From: Chlamydomonas reinhardtii
Lineage: Eukaryota; Chlorophyta; Chlorophyceae; Chlamydomonadales; Chlamydomonadaceae
Assembly: GCF_000002595.2 (NCBI RefSeq)
Contig: NC_057005.1
Coordinates: forward strand, 6,137,235-6,201,234
Direction: 5' to 3'
DNA: 64,000 nucleotides
Made by a program: the position numbers and the translations under genes. The notes beneath the pieces were generated by a model, which ran no database searches, was not told where the DNA came from, and saw only the letters and a program-made list of their open reading frames with translations. Numbering within the stretch: the first letter of the stretch is position 1; each line of letters begins with the position of its first letter. Below, piece after piece: positions 41,773 through 61,035 of this stretch.

Positions 41773-44700
41773 ATGAACCTTGTTTCGGCCCTCCTAGTGC
41801 TGATAGTCGCTCAACTGCGCACGGCCCAAGTCTATGCGGGACCCGACCACACGCCAATCGCGTTGTGCAGCGACTTATATCATGCTATAAAGCCAGAGCA
41901 CCGGCACCTGGCGCGAGACTCTGTACAGGCGCTGCAGGTAGGGGCTGCCACGGGACGGGTGTTGCTCGGCAACGGGCAGTCCAGGGCAGTCTGCCTCCAG
42001 TGCCCTCACGCGATCCAGCCATCAGTGGCCGGGTTAACTCCGGGCGTGCAATGCTTGAAGGATACTGTGCTCGGTGTCACAGAGGCGTGAAGCCGCAGGT
42101 GCATGTCACTTGCGGCATGCTAAGGGCAGGGTAGCACGACTGGCATTGCCAACAGTGCTGTGTGACAGCTGCAGCCCCGCACGCCGCCTGCCTACCCGCT
42201 CCGCCCCTCTCCCCCTCCAGGCATTAGAGTCCTACATCGGCCAGGCCAAGCTGGGTCGGCCGCTGCCGGCCAACAGCAATGCCACCGCGCCGCCCACGGC
42301 CCCGGCGCTGGAGGGCTGGCTGGCCGGGAACTACTCCCGCCTGCAGCAGCTGCTGGATGGCTCGGGCGCGTCACAGCGGCTGGGAGGCAGGTGAGCTTCA
42401 CGGGGCCCCCTGGCTTATGGCAGAGCCCATGCTCCTTCGCTGCCAAAGCCATGCTGGTAACGCCTGACCTGGACATTGTGCCAATGGTGCCGGTTCCTTC
42501 CGCATGTGCAGCTCGGCCGCTGTGACTGCGGCCAAGACCTGCCTGTCCGCGAGGCTGCACCCGGACGGCTTCGCGGGCCGCCCCGTGGTGTCCATTTTGC
42601 TCAACTACTTCAAGCGACCCGGCGTCATTCCGCGCATTGCGGAGGCCATGCGCCAGTCGTGCGACTCGGTGCAGATAGCGTGTGAGATCTCTGTAAATGT
42701 GGACAACCCGCATGAAGCCGAACTGTGGGCGAGCCAGGTGCGCGCCTTCGTGCCCGGCTTTGTGATGCCGGCCTTCTCCGCCAACCTGCACGAGGCGCGT
42801 GGATACAACCGGGCCGCCAAGCTGGCGCGAGGGCGCTACCTGATCATCTGGCAGGTGCGGTGCGTGTGCGTGTGTGTGTGTGTGCGATTCTCGGCTTCGT
42901 TTGTTGGTTTTTAACAAACACACACCCACACACACACACACACACACACAAGCATACACACAACCACCAAGATACCTTCGTAGGCACACGCACAACTAAC
43001 GTACCCAAGCATTTCCTCTCTCACAGGACGACCAGTTCCCCCCGGCGCACGGCAAATGGCTGCTCGACATGATCCGGGTGTTTGACGCCTACCCGCAGCT
43101 AGGGATCCTGGGCATGAACACCTACCGCCTGTGCAAGAACCGTGAGATGACCAACCGCTGGGGCAGCACCGTGTGGCGGGTGGACCCGCGCACAGGCGTG
43201 TCCTGGACCTTTGCGCAGGTGTGTTCACGTGCGTATTCATGTGCGTGCGTGCCGCCACAGGCTGCTGCGGCAAGCGGAGGATGCAGAATGATGGGAAGGG
43301 GGTGCAGAAAGGCTGGCGGGGGAGGCTCGGGAATCGACGATCGTCAGTGGAAAGGGTAGCGCTGGTGGCAGGGCGGGGCCGGGACTCCACATCCCGTGCT
43401 TTCCCGCATGGTCGTGTGCTCAGTACTCAGGTACTAGTACGGTACTCCCAACTATCCAACTGCCGCACACGTGCCTGCCGTACGGGGCCCTCAGTCTGGG
43501 CCCATCATACCACTGTGTGCACGTGTGTCGCAGCATGTGGACTTTGCGCCCCTGGCTGTGCGTGCCTCCATCTACCACGAGGTGGGCGGGCTGGATGAGA
43601 ACACGGCGCGGCCGGGCGACTGCGGCATCTGGGGCGACTGGGAGCTCACGTCGCGCGCCTGGATGGACGGATGGCAGGTGCGCACAGAGGGTCGCGGGCG
43701 TGTGTCTGCATGTGTGTGTGTGTGTGGGGGGGGGGAGGGTTTGTGTGTGTTAAAGAGCGCAAGGAAGAATATTACGCGTAGGACAGGGTATGCGATGCGA
43801 TGCGATGCGTGTGTGCTATGTAGGCGTGAGGGATGCTGGCCATGGTTTGTGGTGGTGATGTGGGTGATGCCAAGCGGCGCGTACACCGTGTCCGCGTTGC
43901 AATACACTTGGGTCGCGCCCCTGGCAGTGGGCTCCTATTGGGTTGTCTGGATGCACGATTTCGTGGTTACTTCCACACAAGTTATTGGTCCTCCCCGTGT
44001 GCCCTTTACCCTCGTCACACCGGTCGCCGGCTCACAAGCACCTTCACGCCCATCCATTCGGTCGTACTCACCTCCTCCTCCGTACCACCGTACTACGCCG
44101 CCACCACGCCCACGCCCCAGTCTAACCACCCGCTCACACCCATGACAGCCCCGCGCATCCCACCTCCCCGCACCCCACCTACCCCCGACCCAGGTGGGCT
44201 TCATGTATGTGGACGGCCGCGGCGGCGATGGCGAGCCCGGCGGCACGCACCTGGGCTCGAGCGCGGAGAAGTGCTGGGGGCGGCAGCAGTGGGTTGCCAT
44301 GAACCTGTTCGCGCGCAGGTGGGTCGGGGGCAGGTGGGGGTCGGGGGCAGGGGCGGGCCGCGCCGCGTGGTGTCGGTAATGCCTGTGGGATTTGTGGCCC
44401 CCTGTACGCTGGCATGCAGTGCCGTGTGCCGTGTGTCGTGTGCCATGGACCGGTGGCAAGTCACCAGCACGCGCCGATGAGCACTGAAAGCTTCCTTGTG
44501 CACAGGGGGGAGGCCGACACACACGGGCTTCTGCGCAGGGCGCGCGCCTTTGTGTGTGCCGCAACGCGGGCAGGCACCCATCCGCCCGTCCCCGACTTGC
44601 GCGGCCATGCCCCGCGATCTCCAAACCTGACTTGCACCGCCACAGTCACCTCCCCCTCTGTCACCCCCCCCCCACACACACGCACAGGTTCGACCACGTG

Positions 44701-45174
44701 AACGACCCCCTGTGCGACCGGGTGTGGCTGCTCAACATGCTGCACCACACCCTGCCCGCCGGCCTGCCCTGCCCCTACAACATCTCGGCGGCTGACGGCA
44801 GCTACGACACCCGCTTCGGCAACTGCAGCGCTCTGCTGCCCATGGCGCGCGAGCAGGCGCGGCAGGAGCTGGCGGCGCTGGAGGCAGCGGCGGTGGTGCG
44901 CGTCGGCGGCGCCTACTCGGCGGCAGCGCCGCTGCCGCCGTTGCAACGGCGGTCCAGGGCGCGGGTGCAGCGGAGAACGGCGCTGAGGCGGCGCGTGCTG
45001 GGGCTGGGGCTGGGTGTTGAGGCGGGGGCGGAGGTAGGGGAAGAGGTGGGGACGGAGGAGCTGAGAGGCGGGGCGGTGGGGATAGAGAGTGAGTGGGGAA
45101 GTGGTGAGGGTGAGGTGCAGGGGATAGGGGAGGCGTCTGCAAACGGGCCCGATCGAGTCGGTGTCGAGTGGTGA
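41773..45174 (+). CDS. Secretory-pathway GT-A glycosyltransferase (family 2-like), tandem copy B
   Basis: Seven exons give 541 residues: 41773-41937, 42221-42390, 42512-42854, 43027-43218, 43534-43677, 44194-44318, 44688-45174. It matches copy A exon for exon with the same intron phases. The start MNLVSALLVLIVAQLRTAQV is a signal peptide. Core motifs are RPVVSILLNYFKRPGVI, RGYNRAAKLARGRYLIIWQD with DQFP, GDCGIWGDWELTSRAWMDGW and NDPLCDRVWLLNMLHH. Exon 3 carries five extra residues in the loop before the FVMPAFSANLHEARG block (SQVRAFVPG). Exon 2 is almost identical to copy A while exon 1 and the C-terminal tail are quite different. The tail here is Glu/Gly/Val-rich. The stop lies only 155 bases before the next gene's start codon. 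Donor and acceptor sugars cannot be read from the sequence. Confidence 0.85.
42914..42951 (+). repeat. (CA)n microsatellite in glycosyltransferase B intron
   Basis: A CA-rich array in the intron between exons ending at 42854 and starting at 43027. Confidence 0.8.
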
Positions 45175-45329
45175 CCATGTGCACACAAAACTCTTTATAC
45201 TTTTCAGAACGCTGAAGTAATCGACGTTCTTACTCGGCGCAGCAGCTTGCCGAGGCATTTGGTCGAACTCTGCGGTTTCATTTTGCACTTGACCAGGTCG
45301 ATAGGGTTCCTTTCGGCACTGTGTGCATA

Positions 45330-53078
<7,749 letters not shown>

Positions 53079-53757
53079 GATAATGGGGCGGGGGTTGCTG
53101 GGGAGTGCATCATGTGTGAATTGTGTACAGTACAGTACATTTGCGCTGGGCTCTTGGGTCGGTTCGCGAGGAAGTGGGGCGATGCGGCGTGGAAACGTGG
53201 TGTGTGTCCTTTCACTGGTTTATGTCCGCGCACCGTCCCGTTTTTGTGTCCGCTTTACTAGGCATGGCATGGAAGCTGGGCATGGCATTTGATGTTGTGG
53301 AAACATGCAGGCTCACGGTTCAAATGGCTTTTCGGCGGCATCAGTTGGCGCGGAAATTGTACGGCTAACCGAGGCAACGACACTTCGGACGACTTCATGG
53401 TTTTGTATGTTGAATTCGGCATTCCCATGTGGCATTGTAACATAAAGTTGATTTGCAAATACGACGCCCGCTTCACAAAGCGCTGGACAGGCCCCGACGC
53501 GACCTGTGACTTGGGGTTTATAGTGCTAAGCACGCAAAGCTCGTTAAGCTTACGATTTTGTTATCGCTACGAGCCTTCTGACAGGAGTGTCTGTGGAAGT
53601 GCCAGCTGTTTGTCAATTCCAGGTAAGGATGCTCCTGGACTAGCGCTTGCGAGCAAGGCGTGCCCGCCGCCTCTGCAGGCTCATAATCTTACCACTGTGA
53701 GCAAATTTCACACGTTCTGGGCGATGTGCCGCAGGTGTGGACGCTGGCCCAGCAGCG
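53079..53757. other. Intergenic: F-box 3' UTR and NHL-BTB promoter
   Basis: A plus-strand TGTAA at 53436-53440 fits the end of the F-box transcript. The remaining 320 bases precede the NHL-BTB start. No other gene is seen. Confidence 0.55.
53436..53440 (+). terminator. Putative TGTAA polyadenylation signal of the F-box gene
   Basis: TGTAA about 358 bases after the stop at 53078, in the correct orientation. Confidence 0.55.
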
Positions 53758-54488
53758 ATGCCGGCAAGCATCCCTCGTTGCGAAATCCTTCTCCCCTCGC
53801 GCCCGACCGGCCTCGTTGTGCGCCACCGCGTGGATGGAGCCTCCTGCGCGGCCGCGTCCGGTGAGGTCACAAGCGCCTCGAGCGCCAGCCGCCTGCCTCG
53901 AGGGCCCAGGACGCTACTAGATCCCCATAAAGCCCCTTCACGCACCCAAAGACGCTGCACCCGCCTGCCTCGCACTCTCCTCGCAGGCTCGGCTGCCGTC
54001 GCATTTGAGACGCTGGTGTTCTTCCCCGACCGCGTGTGTGCGCTGGAGGGCGGCGGCGGCCTCAGCCCCTGGCGCCTGGGGCCGCAGCTGAGACTCACGG
54101 ACGGCGCCACACGCGCCTCACACCTGTGAGTGTGAGTGGCACCCAGCCAGCAGTGCTGCTTGCCCGACCTGTCACAAGTAGCGCCCCTACGTGCATCAGT
54201 TGCTGCTGTCCTTACAACCGAGAAACGTGTGTCCCGGCTTACGGTACTCTCGTGCATGCCCGCGTGCCTTCACGCACACGCGCTGTTGCCTACCTACGTA
54301 CCCGCCCTCTTGCCCCCCGCCCACCCCGGCTCCACGCGCCCGCCCTCCCGCCCGCCCGCCCGCCTCCTCGTGCAGCGTGTGCGACTCCACGCCCTGCGCC
54401 ACCTACTGCGCCGCCACCGGCTGTGTCTACTTCGTGGAGGTGTGGGGGGAGGAAAACGCATTGTGGCCGCGAGTTGCCAGCACCACGC

Positions 54489-54550
<62 letters not shown>

Positions 54551-54865
54551 CACACACACGCACACGCACACACACACGCACACTTACACACACACACACT
54601 TACACACACAGGGTTACGCCATTCTGAGGCTGGACGGCGCCAATGTGGTGACGCCGGTGGCGGGCTGCAGCACCGAGTGCGACCAGGTGCCGGCGGGAAG
54701 GGGGGTGGGGGCGGGGCGGGGTGGGGGCTTTCAGCAGTCCCAGCAGGCAGCAACATGGGCGCCAGCAGCAGGCGGCAGCAGCCTCGCCCGCACGCACCGG
54801 TTGCACAGCTCTGGCTGCATGTGCCGCCCGCCTGCATGCTGCTCACACACGTGCCACGTGCCGCC

Positions 54866-54912
<47 letters not shown>

Positions 54913-54919
54913 ACACACA

Positions 54920-54976
<57 letters not shown>

Positions 54977-55001
54977 ACACACACACACATACACACACAC
55001 A

Positions 55002-55036
<35 letters not shown>

Positions 55037-58000
55037 TCGTGCCGCCTGCCCGCCGCAGGTGGACGCGGTGGGCCGTGACGCCCGCTTCGGCTGCATACGT
55101 GCCATGACTGCCGACGGCCGTGGAAACCTGTGTGAGCCGTGCATCCGCTGCGGTAGCTAAGCCGGGGTTTCCTTCTATGTGCGGGGGTTCCAGGGCATGC
55201 CGTGACATGGAGGTGTTTCAGCTCCCTGTACCACGACATTGAGGAAATCTCGCACATTCAAGCTGGGCCCATCACTAAAGCCGTCACTGCCCCAGAGAAG
55301 GGTGCCAGTCTCCACACCGAGCGCTACTATGAGGTAGCTTGGAAGGACACAACCATTGTTAAAGGAGCGGCTGAGGCCTACACCCGCATGAAGTATACTG
55401 GGACTGCTGCCGCACACATGGGATACGGGCAAGCGTGCCACAAATATTTCCTGCGCATGAAATGGGACCCCACCAGCGAACCCGTAGACAAATGCCCCAC
55501 CCTCCAAGGGTGGACCCCTGCCATCTCCGAACACCTGCGGAAACTTGCAGAACCCCCTACACCCACGCCACAACCCAAGCCCAAAGACGCCCGTCTTACA
55601 CCTGCCCAACAGCAAGGACGATGGACGCAAGCCGACGTGGCCGCGTCCCACGTCCGACGCACCACCAAACAGAACACGCGCATTGACACCAACCCGTGCA
55701 ATCCCTACCTCGACGTCCACCCCACCGGAAGGTATACAATCCAAATCCCAGACACATACACTGATGAACGCACCCTCGCCCACGTCTACAACCCTACCGG
55801 ACGCCACATAGCATCCGTTACGCTAGGTACCTTGCTGACTCTTAAAGCTCGGTATGAACACGCCCTATCTACCCACCATGACGCAACCAGCCCGCACCGA
55901 TCTCAAGGGGGCTTCCCGGAAGACTTGGCTAAACTGCTACTCCGCACACGGGTAGACAGCAAAGGCAAGACATGCAAGTCGGCCCCCACACGTGAGCGCT
56001 CTCTCCCCGAGTCCCTGAAGCTGGCGCTGTACAACTGCCTTGCCTCGACACACTCAGACCCTGACCGCCCAGTGGGGCTGGTGGAACGGTTTGCCTCTCC
56101 ACTCAACTGCTCGGGCCGGGCCACTAAATATTACAGCCAACACGCAGCTGACTCCCTCTTCGGGGCCTCACATGATGCGTACACGGCCCCGTTTGATGGC
56201 CTTTCCCTCGCCCACCCTGACCCTGACCCAGACGCCTGCACAAAGGCACTGGCGTGGGCAACAGCATCGATCGAACACCTAGAACACCAGGCCACCCCCG
56301 CCATCACCTTCATGATTATCCCACAAGGCAAAGGCGCCGCCAGCCGGTGCCTTGCGAGTCCACATGTCACCATCCTGGCCCTGATTCCACCTGGCGTATC
56401 CGCCTCTAGCATGTTAGATGGCCTTGGGGCGGCCGACGAGGCTGCCAGCAGCAAGCAGGGCCTGCAGCTACTCCTCATTGCGAACACCACAGGGGTACAA
56501 GCACTCAACTCCAACAACAACCTGACACGTCTCCAAACCTCCCTGGCCGAACTTGGAGCGGTGCCGCCACCGACCTCGCAACCCCCAGGGCGCCGACAAC
56601 CACTGGAGTGGCCCGCGCGCGTAACCCTCCCCCGTGACCGCACAGCCCCACCGGGCCGACCATACAGCCACCGTGCAAAAGCCCGTGCAAAGCAGCTAAC
56701 TAGACCCCAAGCACCAGCAGCACAGGGCCTGGACACATGCCCTACGCCCATGCCCACGCTCTCTGCCCTCTACACCACACGAGCTGCCTTCCCCGCTCGG
56801 AGCAGCTACCTGTACGATGCCGCCACCATTGTTTGGACCGACGGATCTTGCATCAAAGTTGCGGCCGGTGAAGATGGCAACGAAATGAACAAACTCGGTG
56901 CTTGCGCGTGGTCCCAACAGACCGAACACATCTACGTCAAACCAGGCGGCCTCAACAGCACCAACACAATCCAGAGAGCCGAACTATCAGCCATTCTCGT
57001 TGCGTTAGAATACATCCGCCCCCGACTCTGTCTGATGGGCATGACCCAAGTAACCATAGCCAGTGATTCCCTAGTGTCTCTCTACTTGATCCGCCGAGCC
57101 CTTACTGCACCACAACGACTCCTACTATCCAAGCATAAAAACCTGCTGGAAAACATTCTCCACGAGCTACAAATGTATGCCGACGCCGGGGTCCCAGTCC
57201 AGCTGCTGAAAGTCCGCTCTCACACAGGGCTCCACGGCAACGAGGAAGCTGACAAAGGTGCAGCCAAAGTCGCCGCCAACGACATGGAGGCCATGGGGCA
57301 GGCCATACGCTTAGCACCAGACGAACCGTGGTCCAACATCTGGTGGCCCAAACGCAACTCTGACAATTTCTACCTAAGCGACCTAAACCGTGGAGTCCTG
57401 AACTCATTGCCCCCCGAAGCACAACAAGGCTTTACCAATAATACACCAGTGCTGGAGCAATGGGCGGAAGCATCTGCCAGCATGTGCCCCACCCTCAGCA
57501 ACCGCACCCTCGCCAGCTCCACCAGGCACCCCTGGCTGGTCAAGCAAATACTCTACGCCCGCTACGGCTACCTCTTCAACGCACAGCTTAAACGGCGCTA
57601 CCGCCTGGGAGGGAACGGCAACTGCCCCCTCTGCCACACCCCTGACTCCGGAGGGCACATCCTCGGAGGCTGCACACACCCTAAAATGAAAGGCGCGTAC
57701 ATCAATCGGCACAACTGGGCAGTCCAGCGTATCGCCAAATGCATCTCCAAAGGGACCTACGGGAACGGGTTCATGGTCATGGATGCGGGCCCCCTAGCCG
57801 ACCTGCCACACTATGCGTCTGCACAACGCCCCCCCGCCTGGCTGGCTGCGGAGAGGACATCATCACCCCTTATTACAAGGCTCAGACCTGACATTCTGTT
57901 CATCCCAAACCTGCCCGCCCATGAAACACATAGAGAAGGGTACCGCCCGCCCCTGAACAAAGCACGGCTGCCCATCTATATCCTTGAAATCGGTTACAGC

Positions 58001-60983
58001 TCTGACGTCCGCCATTTGGACAAGCGGGAAGAAAAATCTCAACAACACCAAGAACTCAAGCGACTGCTGGAAGCGGCCGGATGGACGGTCCACTACTCCA
58101 CCAATGAATGCCTTGCGCTCGGAGTGACTGGGGCCATCCCTTGCAACCTCACTAAGCTGCTCACCTCTAAACTTGGGGTGACCCACACAGCCGCACGAGT
58201 ATGCGGAGAGAGGCTCCACACACACGCTGTGAACAGTGCGGGCGGCATTATCAAAATGCGCCGAGTAACCGAGCAGGAACTCAAACCGAGAGGCGGGTGA
58301 GCCACGGCTCCCCCACACCTCCTCGGAGTGCGTGGTGAGGTGGCAGCGCGAGGGGGATGGGCCTCCTCGCCCTAGCCACCTTACCCCGATAATCCACGCC
58401 AGGCCCCATGGGCCGGCGTTTGAATTATTATTATTATTGGAGGTGTTTCAGCACGGGTGCCAGATAGAACAGAGGCTGCTCCTCCGCGCTGGGTTTGTGC
58501 GACGCCACGCCACACGCCGCCCTGACCCACACCCACCTGTCACCGTCCCCCTACACCCGCAGACGTGGCGGAAAGCCACTGCATCCGCCGTGTGGTGGTA
58601 CGGCAGCCGCCCGCCCTGACCACAGAGCCCGCAGGACACGACGCGGACGAGCCGCCCGCGCGTGCTGCCTCGGCCGCAGGCGCTGCTGTTGTGGGTGCGG
58701 CGGCGGCGGCCGCATCTAATGGCCGCCACACTCACGGCGCCGCTGCGGCACGTGCAGCCGGCAGCAGGCCGGCTGCGGCGGCGGCGGCAGTGGCAGCGGC
58801 ACGCACCCCCGTGTACGGCACCGTCACCACCCTGCCCGGCACCGCACCGCCCCGGGACCGCTGGTTTGCACTCGCCTACGACCCCGCCGCCCCCGCCGCC
58901 CCGCCCATGCCTGGCGGCGCCGCCGCTGCACCTGCACGCTGGTACGGCGACGGCAGCGGTTACAGTTACGGTTACGGTTACGGTTACGGTTACGGCTGCC
59001 TGCTGGCGGCAACTGACACAGCAGTGTACCGGGTGGCTGTCGGTGATGATGACGCCAGCAACGACCTAGCGGCGGCGGCGGCGGCAGCGGCGGCGGCAGG
59101 TGACGGTGATGGCGGCGGCGGCGGCGGCGGCGGACACGGAGGAGCAGTGGGTGGTGGAGCGGGCAGTGCCGCCGCCGCGGCTCTGGCAGGCATGCGGGCG
59201 GTGGCGGCCGCCGCCGCCGCCGCCGCGGCAGGGCGGCCCCAGCCCCAGCCGCCGCAGGCGTTACCGGGTCGTGGCGAGCGCGGCGACCTTCGCGTGGAGG
59301 TTGCCAATCGCGCAAACGCCCCCGCTGGCGCTGCAAACGCAAATGCAAATAACGCCGCTGGCGGCGGCGGCGGCGCTGGCGCTGGCGGTGGTGCTGCCGG
59401 CGGCAGCGGCGGCGGTGGCGGCGGCGAGCAGTCGGCGTTGCAGTTGCTTGCGGGTGACCCAAACTACCGCGGCCGCCAGGACGGCGTCGGACCCGTGGCC
59501 CGATTCTACGCAATCAGTGCGCTGCTGGCGGCGCCGCCGGCGGCTGGCAGTAGCGGCCGCGGCGCCGCCGCCGGCACTTCAATCTTCAACAATCCGCTGT
59601 TTCCGTACTGCAGCCACTGTGGCGGCAGCGGTGGCGCTGGTGGCGGCGGCGGCGGCTGGGCTAGCGGCGGCTGCGGCTTCCTTGTTGGGGGTGGCGGCGG
59701 CGCCGCAGACATCCTATCACTGATACGCAGTGGCGGCGGCGCCGCCTCCGTCGCCGCCGCCGCCTTCGGCGCTGACGGCGCCGCCGCTGGTGCAGCCGGT
59801 GGTGGTGGCGGCGGCGGGGGTGTGCTTGTGGTGGACTCGGCCGCGCTACGTGAGGTGGACGAGCGAGGCGGTGTGGTCACGCTGCTGAGCGAGCTGGGGG
59901 ATGCGGTGCCGGATGAGGCCAGCTGCATGGCGGTGCTGCCGCAAGTAAGTAGCATTGTGGAGGCCATCCAATGCACAGAAGAGTTGCGACATGCGATTGC
60001 GTTGTGACTTCATGGGCAGGTCTGCGTGTCGAAAGCTAGCATTACGACTGGCTCACTACTACCACCTTACCACCTCATTATTGCCCTGCCGCCGCCAGCT
60101 GCTGACCCCGACCGGTGGAACCGGGTGCCCTGCTGCCGCCACCGCCGCCGTGCGCTGCCGCTGCAGGGCTGTGTGGCTGTGTGCGGCTCGCAGTATCTGC
60201 CCATCAAACTGGTCATCCTGGGAGGAGGCTTCGCGCCCGCCGGCGGCCTGCCACTCATGCCTGCTACTGCCGCCCATGCGGCTGCTACAGCCGCGTCGGC
60301 TGCTACAGCCGACGCTGTGCTTGGACCCTTCGGCATCGGCCGCGGGCCGTGGGATGCTGCTACTGCCAGGCGACTGCGAGCTACTGCCGCCTCCGGCGGC
60401 GGCGCTGCTGCTGCCGGAGGTGGCGGCGGCGGTGGCCTGGTGGGCTCCACGCGCTGGGCGCAGTTGCTGGGGGCCCCTGAGGGCGCGGGGAGCGCGTGGA
60501 GCGAGGCGGCAGGCGGCGGCGAGGATGTGGACTATGATGTCAAGCACGCAGCTGGTAGTGGCAGCGGAGGAGGTGGCGGTGGCAGTGTCGGTTCCGGTGG
60601 CGGAGGTGGTGGCGGTGGCGGAGCTGCTAGTGGCAGCGCTTCCGGAGGCGGTGGCGGCGCCGCTTCGTCAGTCGGCCGCGTTGCTAATCAGTCTTGGGAC
60701 GAGGAGATGGTCCTGATTGACGAGGAGGAGCAGCCGGTGGAGGAGGAGGAATGGGAGTCGGACTCCGGGTCCGAGGAGCCGACTGGTGGCGAGGCTATGG
60801 CCGCCGCAGTAGTCACCGCCGGCCCGGCACCGCCGCCCTCAGCTGCGGCTCTGATCTCAGCGACAGTGGTGGCGGTGCGCGTTGGCGGCGTGGAGGGCGC
60901 GGAGGGAGGTGCCGCGGTGGCGCCGGGGCGAGTGTTTGTGGCACACCGGGCGGTGCTGTGCGCCCACAGTGACTACTTCCGCC

Positions 60984-61035
<52 letters not shown>

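Noticed and set aside
55223-58437. An LTR-type or DNA-transposon origin for the element
   Set aside because: There are no long terminal repeats or terminal inverted repeats. The simple-repeat tail, the truncated 5' end and the variable-length target duplication fit a LINE.
59955-60166. Using the acceptor at about 60098 for NHL-BTB exon 7
   Set aside because: That junction puts the next segment in a frame that does not reach the BTB domain. The acceptor at 60165-60166 keeps phase and gives [20 protein letters not shown].
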